Below the pieces are notes generated by a model. It was given only the letters and a program-made list of their open reading frames with translations, was not told where the DNA came from and did no database searches. From assembly GCA_037367405.1 (NCBI GenBank), contig JAZKJV010011606.1, forward strand, positions 248,001 through 312,000: 64,000 nucleotides of DNA, written 5' to 3'. The stretch comes from Ottelia alismoides. Taxonomy: Eukaryota > Streptophyta > Magnoliopsida > Alismatales > Hydrocharitaceae. Shown one piece after another: positions 1 to 9,422 of the stretch (positions within the stretch are counted from its first letter, which is position 1; each line of letters starts with the position of its first letter). Both the position numbers and the translations under genes were made by a program.

Positions 1-372
1 TTCTTTGTTGCTTAAAACACGCCAATATATATTCTATGATTTTTGAAAACCCAACAAGTATCGGTGAGCCATCACAAGGACCATAGTCAATAAACCAGCC
101 AACAATCCAACTGTAATAGTTTTTAGTATAAGGTAGTTTATATTTCTTTTGAGTTCTTTTCCTTCAGCTTGTTGTACATGTAAAAGAATATGATGGAACA
201 CGTTGCTATGTAAGCCTCGATTTGTGAATGGAAAAATGCGAGCTATTTATCTGTAGATTTTTTATTGCATTGTGTTTCTAAATGTTAATAGCTATTATTG
301 GATAAAGCTGTTGATGAGTAACCAGATCTTATAAATGGGAGGATCCGACGACTCGGAACTGGGGTCATGATA
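1..372 (+). mobile_element. 3' end of a chromovirus-like Ty3/gypsy LTR
   Basis: The stretch ends in GGGGTCATGATA, three bases before a tRNA-Met primer site. This resembles the GTGACA end of Tekay/Del-type LTRs with the final CA decayed to TA. Only the 3' part of the LTR lies in the window here; the same sequence continues upstream in the second copy (before 53547). The Tekay/Del label is an inference from the LTR end, the PBS and the gag remnant downstream. Confidence 0.55.
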
Positions 373-375
373 GAT

Positions 376-388
376 TGGTATCAGAGCC
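376..388 (+). other. Primer binding site, initiator tRNA-Met type
   Basis: TGGTATCAGAGCC matches the classic PBS complementary to the 3' end of initiator tRNA-Met. It is used by many plant chromoviruses and copia elements to prime minus-strand DNA synthesis. It lies just downstream of the LTR end. Confidence 0.8.
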
Positions 389-859
389 AGGTTACTCCAG
401 TAGCTTATTCAGTACTTATTATTTATTAGTGGTAATCAGAAACTAAGGATATATTTATATCCTTCGATCTTAATAATTAACTATAGAATATAATCATACA
501 CAAATTAGTGTCCCTAATGTAAATCATGTTGGGTAGAATAAGAACTAATAGATTGCCTTGATTCATCTCATGATCATGGCATAGCTTGACTTCTATCCAA
601 ATGGATGCAATGATGGCAGTACTCCAAGAGATGGGGTAAAGGTAGCAAGCATTAGAGTGAAGACTTGATGCACAAGCTAAGAGACCTGAGGTTAGACCAG
701 TGGATGGTCGGGTTGAAGGTTCCATTCTCCTTTCCAAAGAAGAATCTAGTTACCATCTTTCCACTGAGTCTGCTCCTACCCTAGTTGAGGAAGCAATCAA
801 GAAGGCACTTCTCAGACACCAAAAATTACTTGACAATAATCGAAGTAGAAAGATACCTT

Positions 860-1440
860 GATTTAAAGGCATAGAGATATCTACTGAGGTAGTATTATGG
901 CTTGATGATGTTAGTATGGTTTTGAGGATAATACATGCACCAACATACACTCGGATGCAGTTTGCTGACTATTCTCTTGCAAACTCTACAAGACGATGGT
1001 GGAGAGCTATTTCTAAGCAATTAGTAGATCATGTTTCATGGATACCTTTTAAGAAAGGTTCTAAAATCACTTATGCCCCTCCTATTGGGAAGAATTGAAG
1101 AGGAGGGAGTTGGCCTTCTCTGACCCAGAGTTCTAGGACTATATGAGACTATCATATTCACTTTAGCGAGATACTATGTTACTCCCAGCTTTAGAAGCTT
1201 CACCACATGAGTGTCTTACCAAATTTGTTAGCGGGCTTTAGAAAGATCTTAGAGAGAAGCTTGCTGGTTTTAGAACCACAATTGTAGATGAAGCAATGGA
1301 CATCGCCTCTCGTTTTGAGATGGAAAGGGATGGAAATCATCAAAGAATAAGCTTCCACTTTACTGGTGGACCATCCAAATGCTAGGGAAATCATGACCGC
1401 AGAGATTGCTGCTATCATCTAGCTGGCTCCAACAGAAGAT
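860..1440 (+). pseudogene. Ty3/gypsy gag remnant
   Basis: Translation in shifting plus-strand frames gives pieces like the capsid region of plant gypsy gag: VSMVLRIIHAPTYTRMQFA, then LANSTRRWWRAISK, and further on AGFRTTIVDEAMDIASRFEM. The RRWW pair and the IVDEAMDIA helix fit the usual order. Gag would form the virus-like particle. Stops and frameshifts break it, and no nucleocapsid knuckle or pol follows before unrelated sequence begins near 1500. The element is truncated. An open stretch of 60 codons (916-1098) is the longest intact piece. Confidence 0.5.
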
Positions 1441-1495
1441 CACCATAGACCTTACACTAGGAGCTATCAGGAACACCACAAAAAGGTGTGATTGG

Positions 1496-1803
1496 CGTGC
1501 ACAATCTAGCTTGCACATGGCGAGCACATGTGCTCGCCTGCATGTGGTTGAGCACTTGGATTACACAAGTGCTCGCCTGGTATGCTCATCCATTTAAGAT
1601 TTGAGATGCGGGTCTTGTAGGTGCATGTGAAAAGTAGGGCGAGCACCAGCAGACCACTGGATGAGCACTTAAGTGTACTCGCCAACATCTGTAAACAGAA
1701 CGTGGACTTGATTCCAAGGATCATTTTGTGCATAATCTCCTCCCCCAAATCCCTCTCCGGTGATTTTCAACGTTGCTCCACCACTGTCGATGATTCTCCA
1801 TCT
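1496..1803. other. Unassigned segment with a cluster of GCGAGCAC-type motifs
   Basis: No gene is recognised. GCGAGCAC or its complement GTGCTCGC recurs in both orientations (about 1520-1538, 1568-1576, 1642-1650, with a variant near 1674). A perfect 20-bp palindrome lies at 1519-1538. The segment ends at the target-site duplication of solo LTR C. Confidence 0.5.
1519..1538. repeat. Perfect 20-bp palindrome
   Basis: GGCGAGCACATGTGCTCGCC equals its own reverse complement and is centred on CACATGTG. The symmetry does not extend further. The second copy is at 55065-55084. Confidence 0.9.
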
Positions 1804-2045
1804 CCTCCTGATGAATATCCATTTCATCGTCTTTATTCTTTCATTTTGACCTTTAAACCATAGCTAAATGCATGTAAATAGCATTATTTTGCATAAAATA
1901 ACATCTACTATTTATTGTGTAAATATTATATAGAATACTATATTTAAAGCCAAAATAAAAGAGTAAGGAAAAGAAAAGAAAAAGAACGAAATACCATAGG
2001 TATTAAATGAGCCTAAACCTCGAGACCTATACATCATGATGACTG

Positions 2046-2078
2046 GGTCGACAAGGAATAAAATAAGGGTAGATAAGG
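2046..2078 (+). promoter_or_regulatory. Conserved LTR block (GGTCGAC...GATAAGG)
   Basis: This 33-bp block lies 237 bp from the LTR start. The same block occurs at nearly the same offset in all LTRs of this family in the window (27171-27203, 36977-37009, 15397-15429, 45666-45698, 49701-49733). Conservation amid diverged flanks suggests function; the function is unknown. Confidence 0.5.
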
Positions 2079-2726
2079 GGAAAAAATACAATAAAAGCCT
2101 AATTTATAAATCCCCAATAAGTCGGTTTTGGGACTTATTTTATTCTTTATTATTTATACATCAAATAAATAAACTTTGTACATGAAATTTGTAGATAAAA
2201 ATACATAGAAAATAAAATTTATTTCACATAAAAATAATGCATATTGTGCTCTCTACAATCAAAATAAAAATCCAAAATCCATACTTCCCAGACCTGTATC
2301 TCCTACATATAAACTTAAAAATTCATTAAAAAATCACTCTAATTGTATATAACTTTTAATTAGCTATTTAATGAAGGTGGTTTCAATTAAATTGGAATTA
2401 AGATGCAAAGGTTAGGTTTCGGACCCCTATTATACATTATACATGAATAAAATATTCATTTTTTTCTATATATTCTTTAATTTTTTATATTTTTATAATT
2501 TTGTGAGTATTACTTATAACATAGGCACATAATTAAAATAAAAAACCCTTATATATATTAAAATAAATGAGTGTACAAAATACATAGATAAAATGTATGT
2601 CTATATACTTATATAATAAATAGCTATAATTAATTAAGTGTACATAGAATATCAAAAAAATAATAAAAATATAGTTATGTATATTTAAAGAAGTTATAAA
2701 TATATAAATTATGTAGATAAAATAAT

Positions 2727-2754
2727 AAAATTAAAATTAAAATTAAAATTAAAA
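2727..2754 (+). repeat. AAAATT hexamer microsatellite
   Basis: About four to five tandem AAAATT units lie inside solo LTR C. The same number is present in the second copy near 56273. Confidence 0.75.
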
Positions 2755-3200
2755 TACCCACTATATATGTAATTATACATATAAATATACTTGTAAAAAT
2801 AAACTCCTAATAAATAACATGTAAAAATAAATAAAAATCACCATAAAATACTACATAAAATAATATATTTTTTATTTTTGACTAAAAACAAATAAAATCA
2901 TTTAATATTTTAATTTGAATTAATAAGATATTTCTCCTCTGTTTTGTCATATGACGAGATGACGTGGACCAATGGGGGCCCGATTTGAGTTGACCTCGGT
3001 CTACTTCCCGGTCTCCCTAGGTCTATTGTATCAGAATGCTAGGACCTTGACTTCTTCGATTTTTGTAGCTTGATTCTTGCATTCTTTTTTATCGATTCCT
3101 TCTGCACTTTTGTCTCTTGATCGACAGACTTACATGCCGACTCATCATCTCAATCGAGGAGCCTCTGAATCAAGCACGATCCTTGAGTCAACCTCACATG

Positions 3201-3208
3201 TATAAAAT
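3201..3208 (+). promoter_or_regulatory. TATA box of LTR C
   Basis: TATAAAAT is followed by a pyrimidine-rich leader. It lies 1392 bp from the LTR start; the equivalent box in LTR D lies at 1397 bp. It is the likely U3/R boundary promoter of the retrotransposon. Confidence 0.5.
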
Positions 3209-4329
3209 CTCATCTGCCCCTCCTTTGCTCCTTGATCCTCTTCCACCCAGCAAAACATAATCCTAACACTGCTCTAGGTACCTGGTGACAACAAGAATTG
3301 AGCTAGGGGTTTAGCGAATTCATTTGGACCAGGTTTGAGTCGATCCACCTATGTGGCTGAGCTCCACTGCGAGTTTCCTGAGCTCCCTCTCCTCCGGGCA
3401 GGTTGATCTCCTCTTCCGCATTTCTAAGTAGTTCTTAGTATTAGTTTTTATTCCCTGTTTTTATTTGCTTTTTAATTAACCTCTACTTCGTAAAAAATCG
3501 TAGTTTGCTGGAATTGAGCTCCGACGAACCTCTTCATCGTCGTCCGACTGTCCTTTGACCCATCTGACACGTCCATCATCTCACGCCATCGCTTCTTCAC
3601 ACCCTATGTGACTCCATTCACCTCCGTCTTCCCTAGATCAAGTCAACGATGCTCCACCTCCGTGCTCACAGGAATACCATCCACCTGCCTCATTTTGCAT
3701 CCATTCCGCCCTCTAACGGATCAAGGCAATTTTCCCTCAACTCACCTTTCATTCTGTGCAGGTTTTTAGAACTAAAAAGCCAGCAGGAGGAGATTTTGGA
3801 GTCGGAGGGGGTCCTAGGTCACCTGACCTTCTCTGACCTCTTGGGACTCCTCTGATGGTTCCCAGAGCCTTTTGAGACTTCCTGCAGTCGAGGACCGGTG
3901 AGATGGACGATTTGAGTACCTGAAGTTCATCGAAGATGCACGGTTGGAAGAAATCAATTATTGAAGCTCAGCCGCAGGGTTGTTCTTCCCTGTTCTTCAA
4001 GAGGAGTAGCCATCGTCTGATTCCCTCCTCTCCCTAGTTTGGTCCAGATCATTGGATCGTGCACCCCACCAGCAGTTTGATCCATCCTTGTATCTAATCA
4101 GAAGCATCCATCGACGAAGCGGCATCGGTTGACCAGAGCGCGATACGTGTATAAGTGATTCACCAAAGCCGTCGAATCAACCATGTGGGGGTAATTTTTC
4201 CTCATACCCCCACATAATTTGTATTTTATTTATAGTATAGAAATTTTCCTATGTCCTTGTATTTATTTTGTAAAATTTACACTTTGAATCCTGTATTGTT
4301 TTTATTTGCATATAGGTCCCTCTTCATGT

Positions 4330-4357
4330 CACCTCACATACTTGTGCATGTGAGGTG
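4330..4357. repeat. 10-bp inverted repeat hairpin in LTR C
   Basis: CACCTCACAT and ATGTGAGGTG are perfect arms with an 8-bp loop. Equivalent palindromes with ACGT-type cores occur at similar depth in LTRs A, B and D. Confidence 0.8.
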
Positions 4358-4888
4358 TGAGCATTTTGTAGGGGGGACTCTTTCCTTATATTGTATTTAA
4401 TTTTATTTCATTAAATTCCAATTATAGTGTAATTCTTTTGGGTTAAATTACAACGAGGCCCCTATAATTCTGTAATATGCAATTAAGTCCCTATAGGTGT
4501 ATTAAATTATCTTTCGGTAATTTGCACGTTTGCTACTTGGATTTCTGTGTAAGGTTCTGGTTTCACCTATAACTTTATTTTAATTATAAATAGGTCCCTA
4601 TCAAGCTGTGTTTCTTTTTGTTGAACTTTTTTTTGTTAAAAATAGCCCTTGAGCCCTAAAAAATCGTAGAAATTTAGGATAAATACCTTATATATTATTA
4701 TACCACATATATTTTTATTAAGGTATTTTATACTATATTTTAATTTAATGAAAATAAAAAACAGAGCTATTTTTCCCTATCTAACTTAGAAAAATACAGA
4801 AAATATAGAAATATTTTGAAAAATTCCAAAAAAAATATTTTGTTTATTACCCTATTTTGCTCTTACAGACCAAAAATCCCTAAAAATA

Positions 4889-5545
4889 CACAACAACAAC
4901 AAAGCCTTTTCCCACAATTAAGTAGGGTCGACTACATGGATTCTTCGCCTCCATTCATATCTATCTTGGGTCAATCTCGGACTTATATCCAAAAAGCTAA
5001 GATCCATTCATATAGTCTCTTTCCAACACTTCTTGGGTCGTCCTCGCCCTCTCTTAGCCGGCTCAACATCCCAACACTCGCATCTCCTAACCGGTGCATC
5101 AGTTGACCTTCTTTGCAAATGACCAAACCATCTTAAGCGGTTTTCTCGCATCTTATCCTCGATCGGAGCTACACCAACTTTCTTTCTAATTGCATCATTC
5201 CGAATCTGATCTTTATGTGTATGTCCACACATCCATCTTAGCATTTTCATTTCTGCTACAGCCATTCTCTGCACATGTCTATGGTTCACAGACCAACATT
5301 CAGAACCATAAAGCATAGCAGGTCTCACGGCTGCTTTGTAAAACTTTCCTTTAATTTTTAAAGGAATTTTCTTATCACAAAGAACAGTGGAGGCTCCTCT
5401 CCACTTTAGCCAGCCTGCATTTATTCTATTAGTAACATCTCCATCAATTTCCCCATCATGTTGCAAAATAGATCCCAGATATCTAAAAGAATCTCTCTTC
5501 TGAATGTTATCGTCACCAATCTTCACCTCGATTCCTTCACCATTG
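4889..5545 (-). mobile_element. 5'-truncated RTE-clade LINE insertion
   Basis: The insert is flanked by the 9-bp target-site duplication CTAAAAATA (4880-4888 and 5546-5554). On the minus strand it enters mid-ORF and ends with a (TTG)n tail; on the plus strand this tail reads CAACAACAACAAAGCC. Severe 5' truncation, a simple-repeat tail and a staggered target duplication are hallmarks of target-primed reverse transcription. It lies in reverse orientation inside solo LTR C. Confidence 0.9.
5008..5545 (-). pseudogene. RTE-type LINE reverse transcriptase, C-terminal fragment
   Basis: About 178 codons are open from the truncation point at 5545 to a stop at 5005-5007. The translation carries hallmarks of the C-terminal region of plant RTE (BovB-like) polyproteins: RDSFRYLGSILQHDGEID, the AGWLKW segment, the block VRPAMLYGSECW, MLRWMCGHT, and the basic end RGRGRPKKCW. 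The catalytic RT core and the endonuclease are missing because of 5' truncation, so it cannot move on its own. The usual C-terminal tail continues in another frame after the stop (RIHVVDP), showing a frameshift. There is no start codon of its own. Confidence 0.85.
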
Positions 5546-6655
5546 CTAAAAATAATAAAAGAAAAATATTAAAAATTTAAAAGCTCCAAAATTCTTATAT
5601 AAACCAGAAAATATTCTAAAAAATCCAAAAATAGTTGTTTCTATTTCTAAATTATGTTTATTATATTTAGCATATATTAAAACTAGTTTGGAAAATTTTT
5701 GGAACCTTTAGCTATTTTAAAATTCCGGTTTGTCGAGTTAGGAGAAAAAGCACAGCCACATTCCATTCAGGTACACTATCAAAGACCCTCGGCTGACGGC
5801 TAAAGCATCGTGTGTATCACATCCTTCCTTTCCTTATTTTGGCACAATAGCCTCCACTCGTACACTACGCTTATAATTCAGCCTATAAATATAAGTCATT
5901 GTTTTGACATTTTAATCAATCAAAAATAAAAAAATCATTAAAAACTATAAGGAAAATGCCAAAAACAGAGAGAAACTTAAAAAGACAAAAATAATTTATT
6001 TTGTGATTTTTGAGTATTTATAGCTATATCTATAAATATACAAGCCTATATCCTATAGATAACTATATTTACTTATATTACTTTTAATATTATTATATCT
6101 ATTAAAAGTCCCAAAAAACAATACCTTAAAAATAAAAATGATTGTACCTTAGGGTATTTTCCTAGTGTTGTTCTCATCTTATCTTTTTATTATCTATAGT
6201 ACATATATTATATATATTACACATATTCATACTATAACTATTTATATTGAAAAAGAAAACTAAAAATAAAAAATATATAAAGATATATAAAAATTATAAA
6301 AATAAAATACATAAAAAATATAAAATAAAAAATCCCCCAAAAATAAATAATTAAAATCCATACAAATTAAAAATCCTCAAAAACCAAAACATTTGTTATC
6401 TTTTTAACCAATTCTTGTTGTTTATCCCTCGTTCTCCTTGTGTTCGACACCCTATCATACTTTTCACTATACACATTTCATTGTAGGGTTATAATAATTT
6501 TTGATTCACACTTGCATGCATTGCTTCATCATTATATTGTGTGGGTTGATTGTTGCTTAATCCTTTTGTCTTTGTGAAGATCACTTCAACAACTACGATC
6601 TCTCCTTGTGAGATTGTACGACTCTCTCTTTAAATCATTCAGGTTAAACACCTCC

Positions 6656-7239
6656 CTCTTGCCCACTATCCCCTTTCCTTGAGGTATTTCGGTGACTCCT
6701 CTCATTTGTTTTTAGTTTTTATTGCATATTTATAGGAGAACAATGGATTTAGAGTTTTTATGATTTTGATATTTTTCACCAATCTATGCTAGATTTTAGG
6801 TTATGTTGTTTTTTAATATGTAATCATTAATTTAACATGTACTGATGTTTGATTTGATTTCCGATTATATGTGATTTAGAAATGCAAATTGTAGGTGTGT
6901 GTGTGCGCTGAAGTATGAGTGGCAATACATGACGTTCATTCTTTAATCTATACAATTAGTTAATGATAGGTTTTTTGTTTCATGTATGTATTTTCTTTAT
7001 TATGCAATGTATGTATTTGACTAAATAACTAAGAGAAATAGTAGATGTTCAATACATGTATGTTAGTGTGTAATGATGTGTGTGTGTTGGTGTATGTATG
7101 AATGTGTGTTTATGTGGTGATGTACGTGTTGGTGTCTGTATATGAGCGTAGGTATATGTGCAGGTGTATGAGTGAGTAAATGTGTATGTTTGTGTATGTG
7201 TTGGTCTGTGCATTGGTCCCTTACAGTGCTCCTCCGCTC
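6656..7239. other. Intergenic stretch with TG-rich low-complexity DNA
   Basis: No gene is seen. From about 6890, and densely from 7060 to 7215, the plus strand is a degenerate run of TGTG, TATG and GTGT units, an imperfect (TG)n microsatellite. A weaker TG-rich patch recurs near 8620-8740. The right side of the LTR C target duplication is at 6651-6655. Confidence 0.5.
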
Positions 7240-8230
7240 CCTTACAGAACTCTGCTGCTCGTCTTTTGAAGGAGAGTCAGAATTGAATTTCGAGAGCGAA
7301 TCTTTCCCTTCGAGGTTGAAAGGAGGATAGGTCGTGTGACTCTAGAAAATGATGATGTTGGAGGCATGATTTTTGTGAATATGCATGAGAGAACATGCCA
7401 TTGTGAAGAGCACTTTAGGATGATCATTTCCTCTTATACCGATAACGCAGAGCTACGATGAAGGCTCTTTTGATATGTTTGAGTATATCAATATTCTTTC
7501 CTCTATGAGTAATTCATATGCACACCTTAAGCAGATGAGACTAAGAAAAAATAATGTACTTTCATAAGACTTGCAACATCTATCTCCTGGAGCATCTTTG
7601 TTACTGAAGTTAATGGAACAACTTATATCCATTTGTACTGGAAGGATGATAATAGGTTTTGATTGTTACATTCAGTCTTGCTGGAGTTATTATGAAGAGA
7701 GTACAAATGGTTAGATATGGATCACGGTACAAGAAAGATCATTGATTGCTTGTGGGATTTCCAACTTCTATGGTCTCATTTTTTTGATAATTTCCGAAAG
7801 GCACATGTTTTTATATCCAAAATTGGATATGCAGTGGATTTTGCATTAGTTATGCAAGTTTCTATGCTCAAGCCCTTTCTATTCATACTCTCAGATTTCT
7901 ATTGGATTGGCATAACTCATTTGGATCCTCCAGTGGAAGGGGTTCTGAGGGGATATGAAAATCTGAACTTCCATTTCATGGGGGATGCAATATCCCTTTG
8001 ACTGATAATTACTTGCAAGGATTTGAAGTGGTTGATATGGCTCACCAAACTTTAGAGGCACAAACTTTTGTTTTGGAGGACATATTCTTATTTGTCGCTT
8101 CTGCAGATGTGGACTTCCTAGGAACTGGGGCCATTGTGATCCAGGGTGCTCAAGTTGTGCGTTGATTACAGACTTCATTTGGGCTCGTAGACTTCGGTGG
8201 TTAACAATGGAGCATCTTCATATTTAGCGA
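7240..8230 (+). pseudogene. Unidentified decayed coding-like region
   Basis: I do not recognise the family. Successive plus-strand frames stay open over tens of codons with protein-like composition. About 7337-7420 reads LENDDVGGMIFVNMHERTCH. 7717-8001 is 94 codons open. 7984-8163 continues in another frame with DNYLQGFEVVDMAHQTLEA. An overlapping frame at about 8083-8226 is cysteine-rich (RFCRCGL, HCDPGCSSC). Frame changes and stops indicate a pseudogene or a captured gene fragment. TG-rich DNA flanks both sides. Of the few differences between the two 53.5-kb copies, three fall in this segment. The host-gene versus transposon origin is open. Confidence 0.3.
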
Positions 8231-9422
8231 ATTGAAAAATGAATTCTATACGATGCATCATTATCACCTGCTGCTAAAAAAAGGAGGACCACACTTAGTG
8301 CATATTTGGAATATTCATGTGTTTGATGTTAATGCATAATACAATTTCATTTGTGGACTGATGGTAATTAAAATTATGGAGCTTTTTTTCCTCCTTCGTC
8401 ATAGGCTCGACTTTCATTCTACCTTTGACTAGTGCCCTGACCAACTAGGGATTATTAGATGAAAGACAATCCGTCCCTCTCCCTCCTTCCAACTAGTATA
8501 TAAAAGGTCAATGAAATTTGGAATTAGTTGGACCCTCATTGATTCAAGGCACAAGTCAATGCTCTTTCCACAGTGCGAAGCATAGGAGACTGAGAGGGCT
8601 CTCTAAAAAGAGGGAGTGGGTGAATTTGTATGATGTAAATGTGTAGTTGTATATGAGAAGGTGTGTGCATGAGTTTGCTTATGGGTGGGGAGATGGAGGT
8701 GTGTTCCTGCAATTATGTAGATGTATGGGTGTGTATACATGATAATTTCAAGATAAATAGTTATGTTGTGATAATTTTCTATCACAATAGATTTTAGTTA
8801 ATGTGGCCAAGTGTGTCACATTAACTTATACTTAAGTAGATAATAACGTCAAAATATTAATTTATTATTATCAATCATATACATTGCGTTCCTCCACATC
8901 AGGTGGTGTGTGGCCCTACACATCGGGAAGCATATGCAACGCATTAAAGGATTTCATTATCTCTAGTTGTGTGATATATTTTTTCATTTTTCATAATATA
9001 TTGGACTCACTTCATGATGATATATCTCGGTCTTATGGTCATGGATTTTGATGTGTGCAGGCAGAAGAATATTTCTTTATAGGTACACTTCCAATAATTA
9101 TCATTTAAACACTACATTTTTGGGGTATACTAGAGGCGTGCAAGGTTATGCTGTTGAATTTTCCTCAGATATAAACTAGCATGTGACCACGATCGTCTTG
9201 TAGTAAGTTTGAATACTTACAGATGGATTTAAGTGATAGCTTAATGAAAACACTTCTATTCTCAACTCCTAAATTTAGTAAAATAGGTTTAGGCCAACGA
9301 TGGGTTAGGATTTAGGTTTTCTAAGTCTATTTTCCAAACTGAAGTTGACATTAAATCTTCACTCCTCATTTGACCTATTGAACTATTACATTCATGTGAC
9401 AATGATGACCAATAGAGACTAG
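8231..9422. other. AT-rich spacer with TATA-like box and TG-rich patch
   Basis: No gene is recognised. It includes TATATAAAAGG at 8497-8507 and a TG-rich patch at about 8620-8740. It leads directly to the TNP2 pseudogene, so it may include that transposon's 5' non-coding part. I could not confirm a CACTA terminus. Confidence 0.35.
8497..8504 (+). promoter_or_regulatory. TATA-box-like sequence
   Basis: TATATAAA followed by AGG lies about 0.9 kb before the TNP2 reading frame. A role as its promoter is a guess from position. Confidence 0.25.

Larger units (their letters stand above)
1809..6650 (+). mobile_element. Solo LTR C (Athila-like family), with a LINE inside
   Basis: The element starts TGATGAATATCC and ends AGGTTAAACA. 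It is flanked by the 5-bp target-site duplication CCTCC (1804-1808 and 6651-6655). Start, end and internal blocks match the LTRs of elements A and B read on the opposite strand. No internal region or second LTR is present, so it is a solo LTR left by LTR-LTR recombination. It is 4842 bp long, of which 657 bp is a LINE insertion plus a 9-bp duplication. It holds a TATA box (3201), an ACGT-type hairpin (4330-4357) and the family's conserved block (2046-2078). Confidence 0.9.

Noticed and set aside
7060..7215. Telomere-like repeat
   Set aside because: The TG-rich run lacks a regular TTTAGGG unit and is an imperfect TG microsatellite.
8530..8590. tRNA-like or SINE sequence
   Set aside because: No convincing A and B box pair or cloverleaf could be drawn on either strand.
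9103..9135. CACTACATTTTTGGGG as a CACTA terminal inverted repeat for the TNP2 transposon
   Set aside because: It starts with CACTA, but no matching inverted end, 3-bp target duplication or sub-terminal repeats can be shown in the window.
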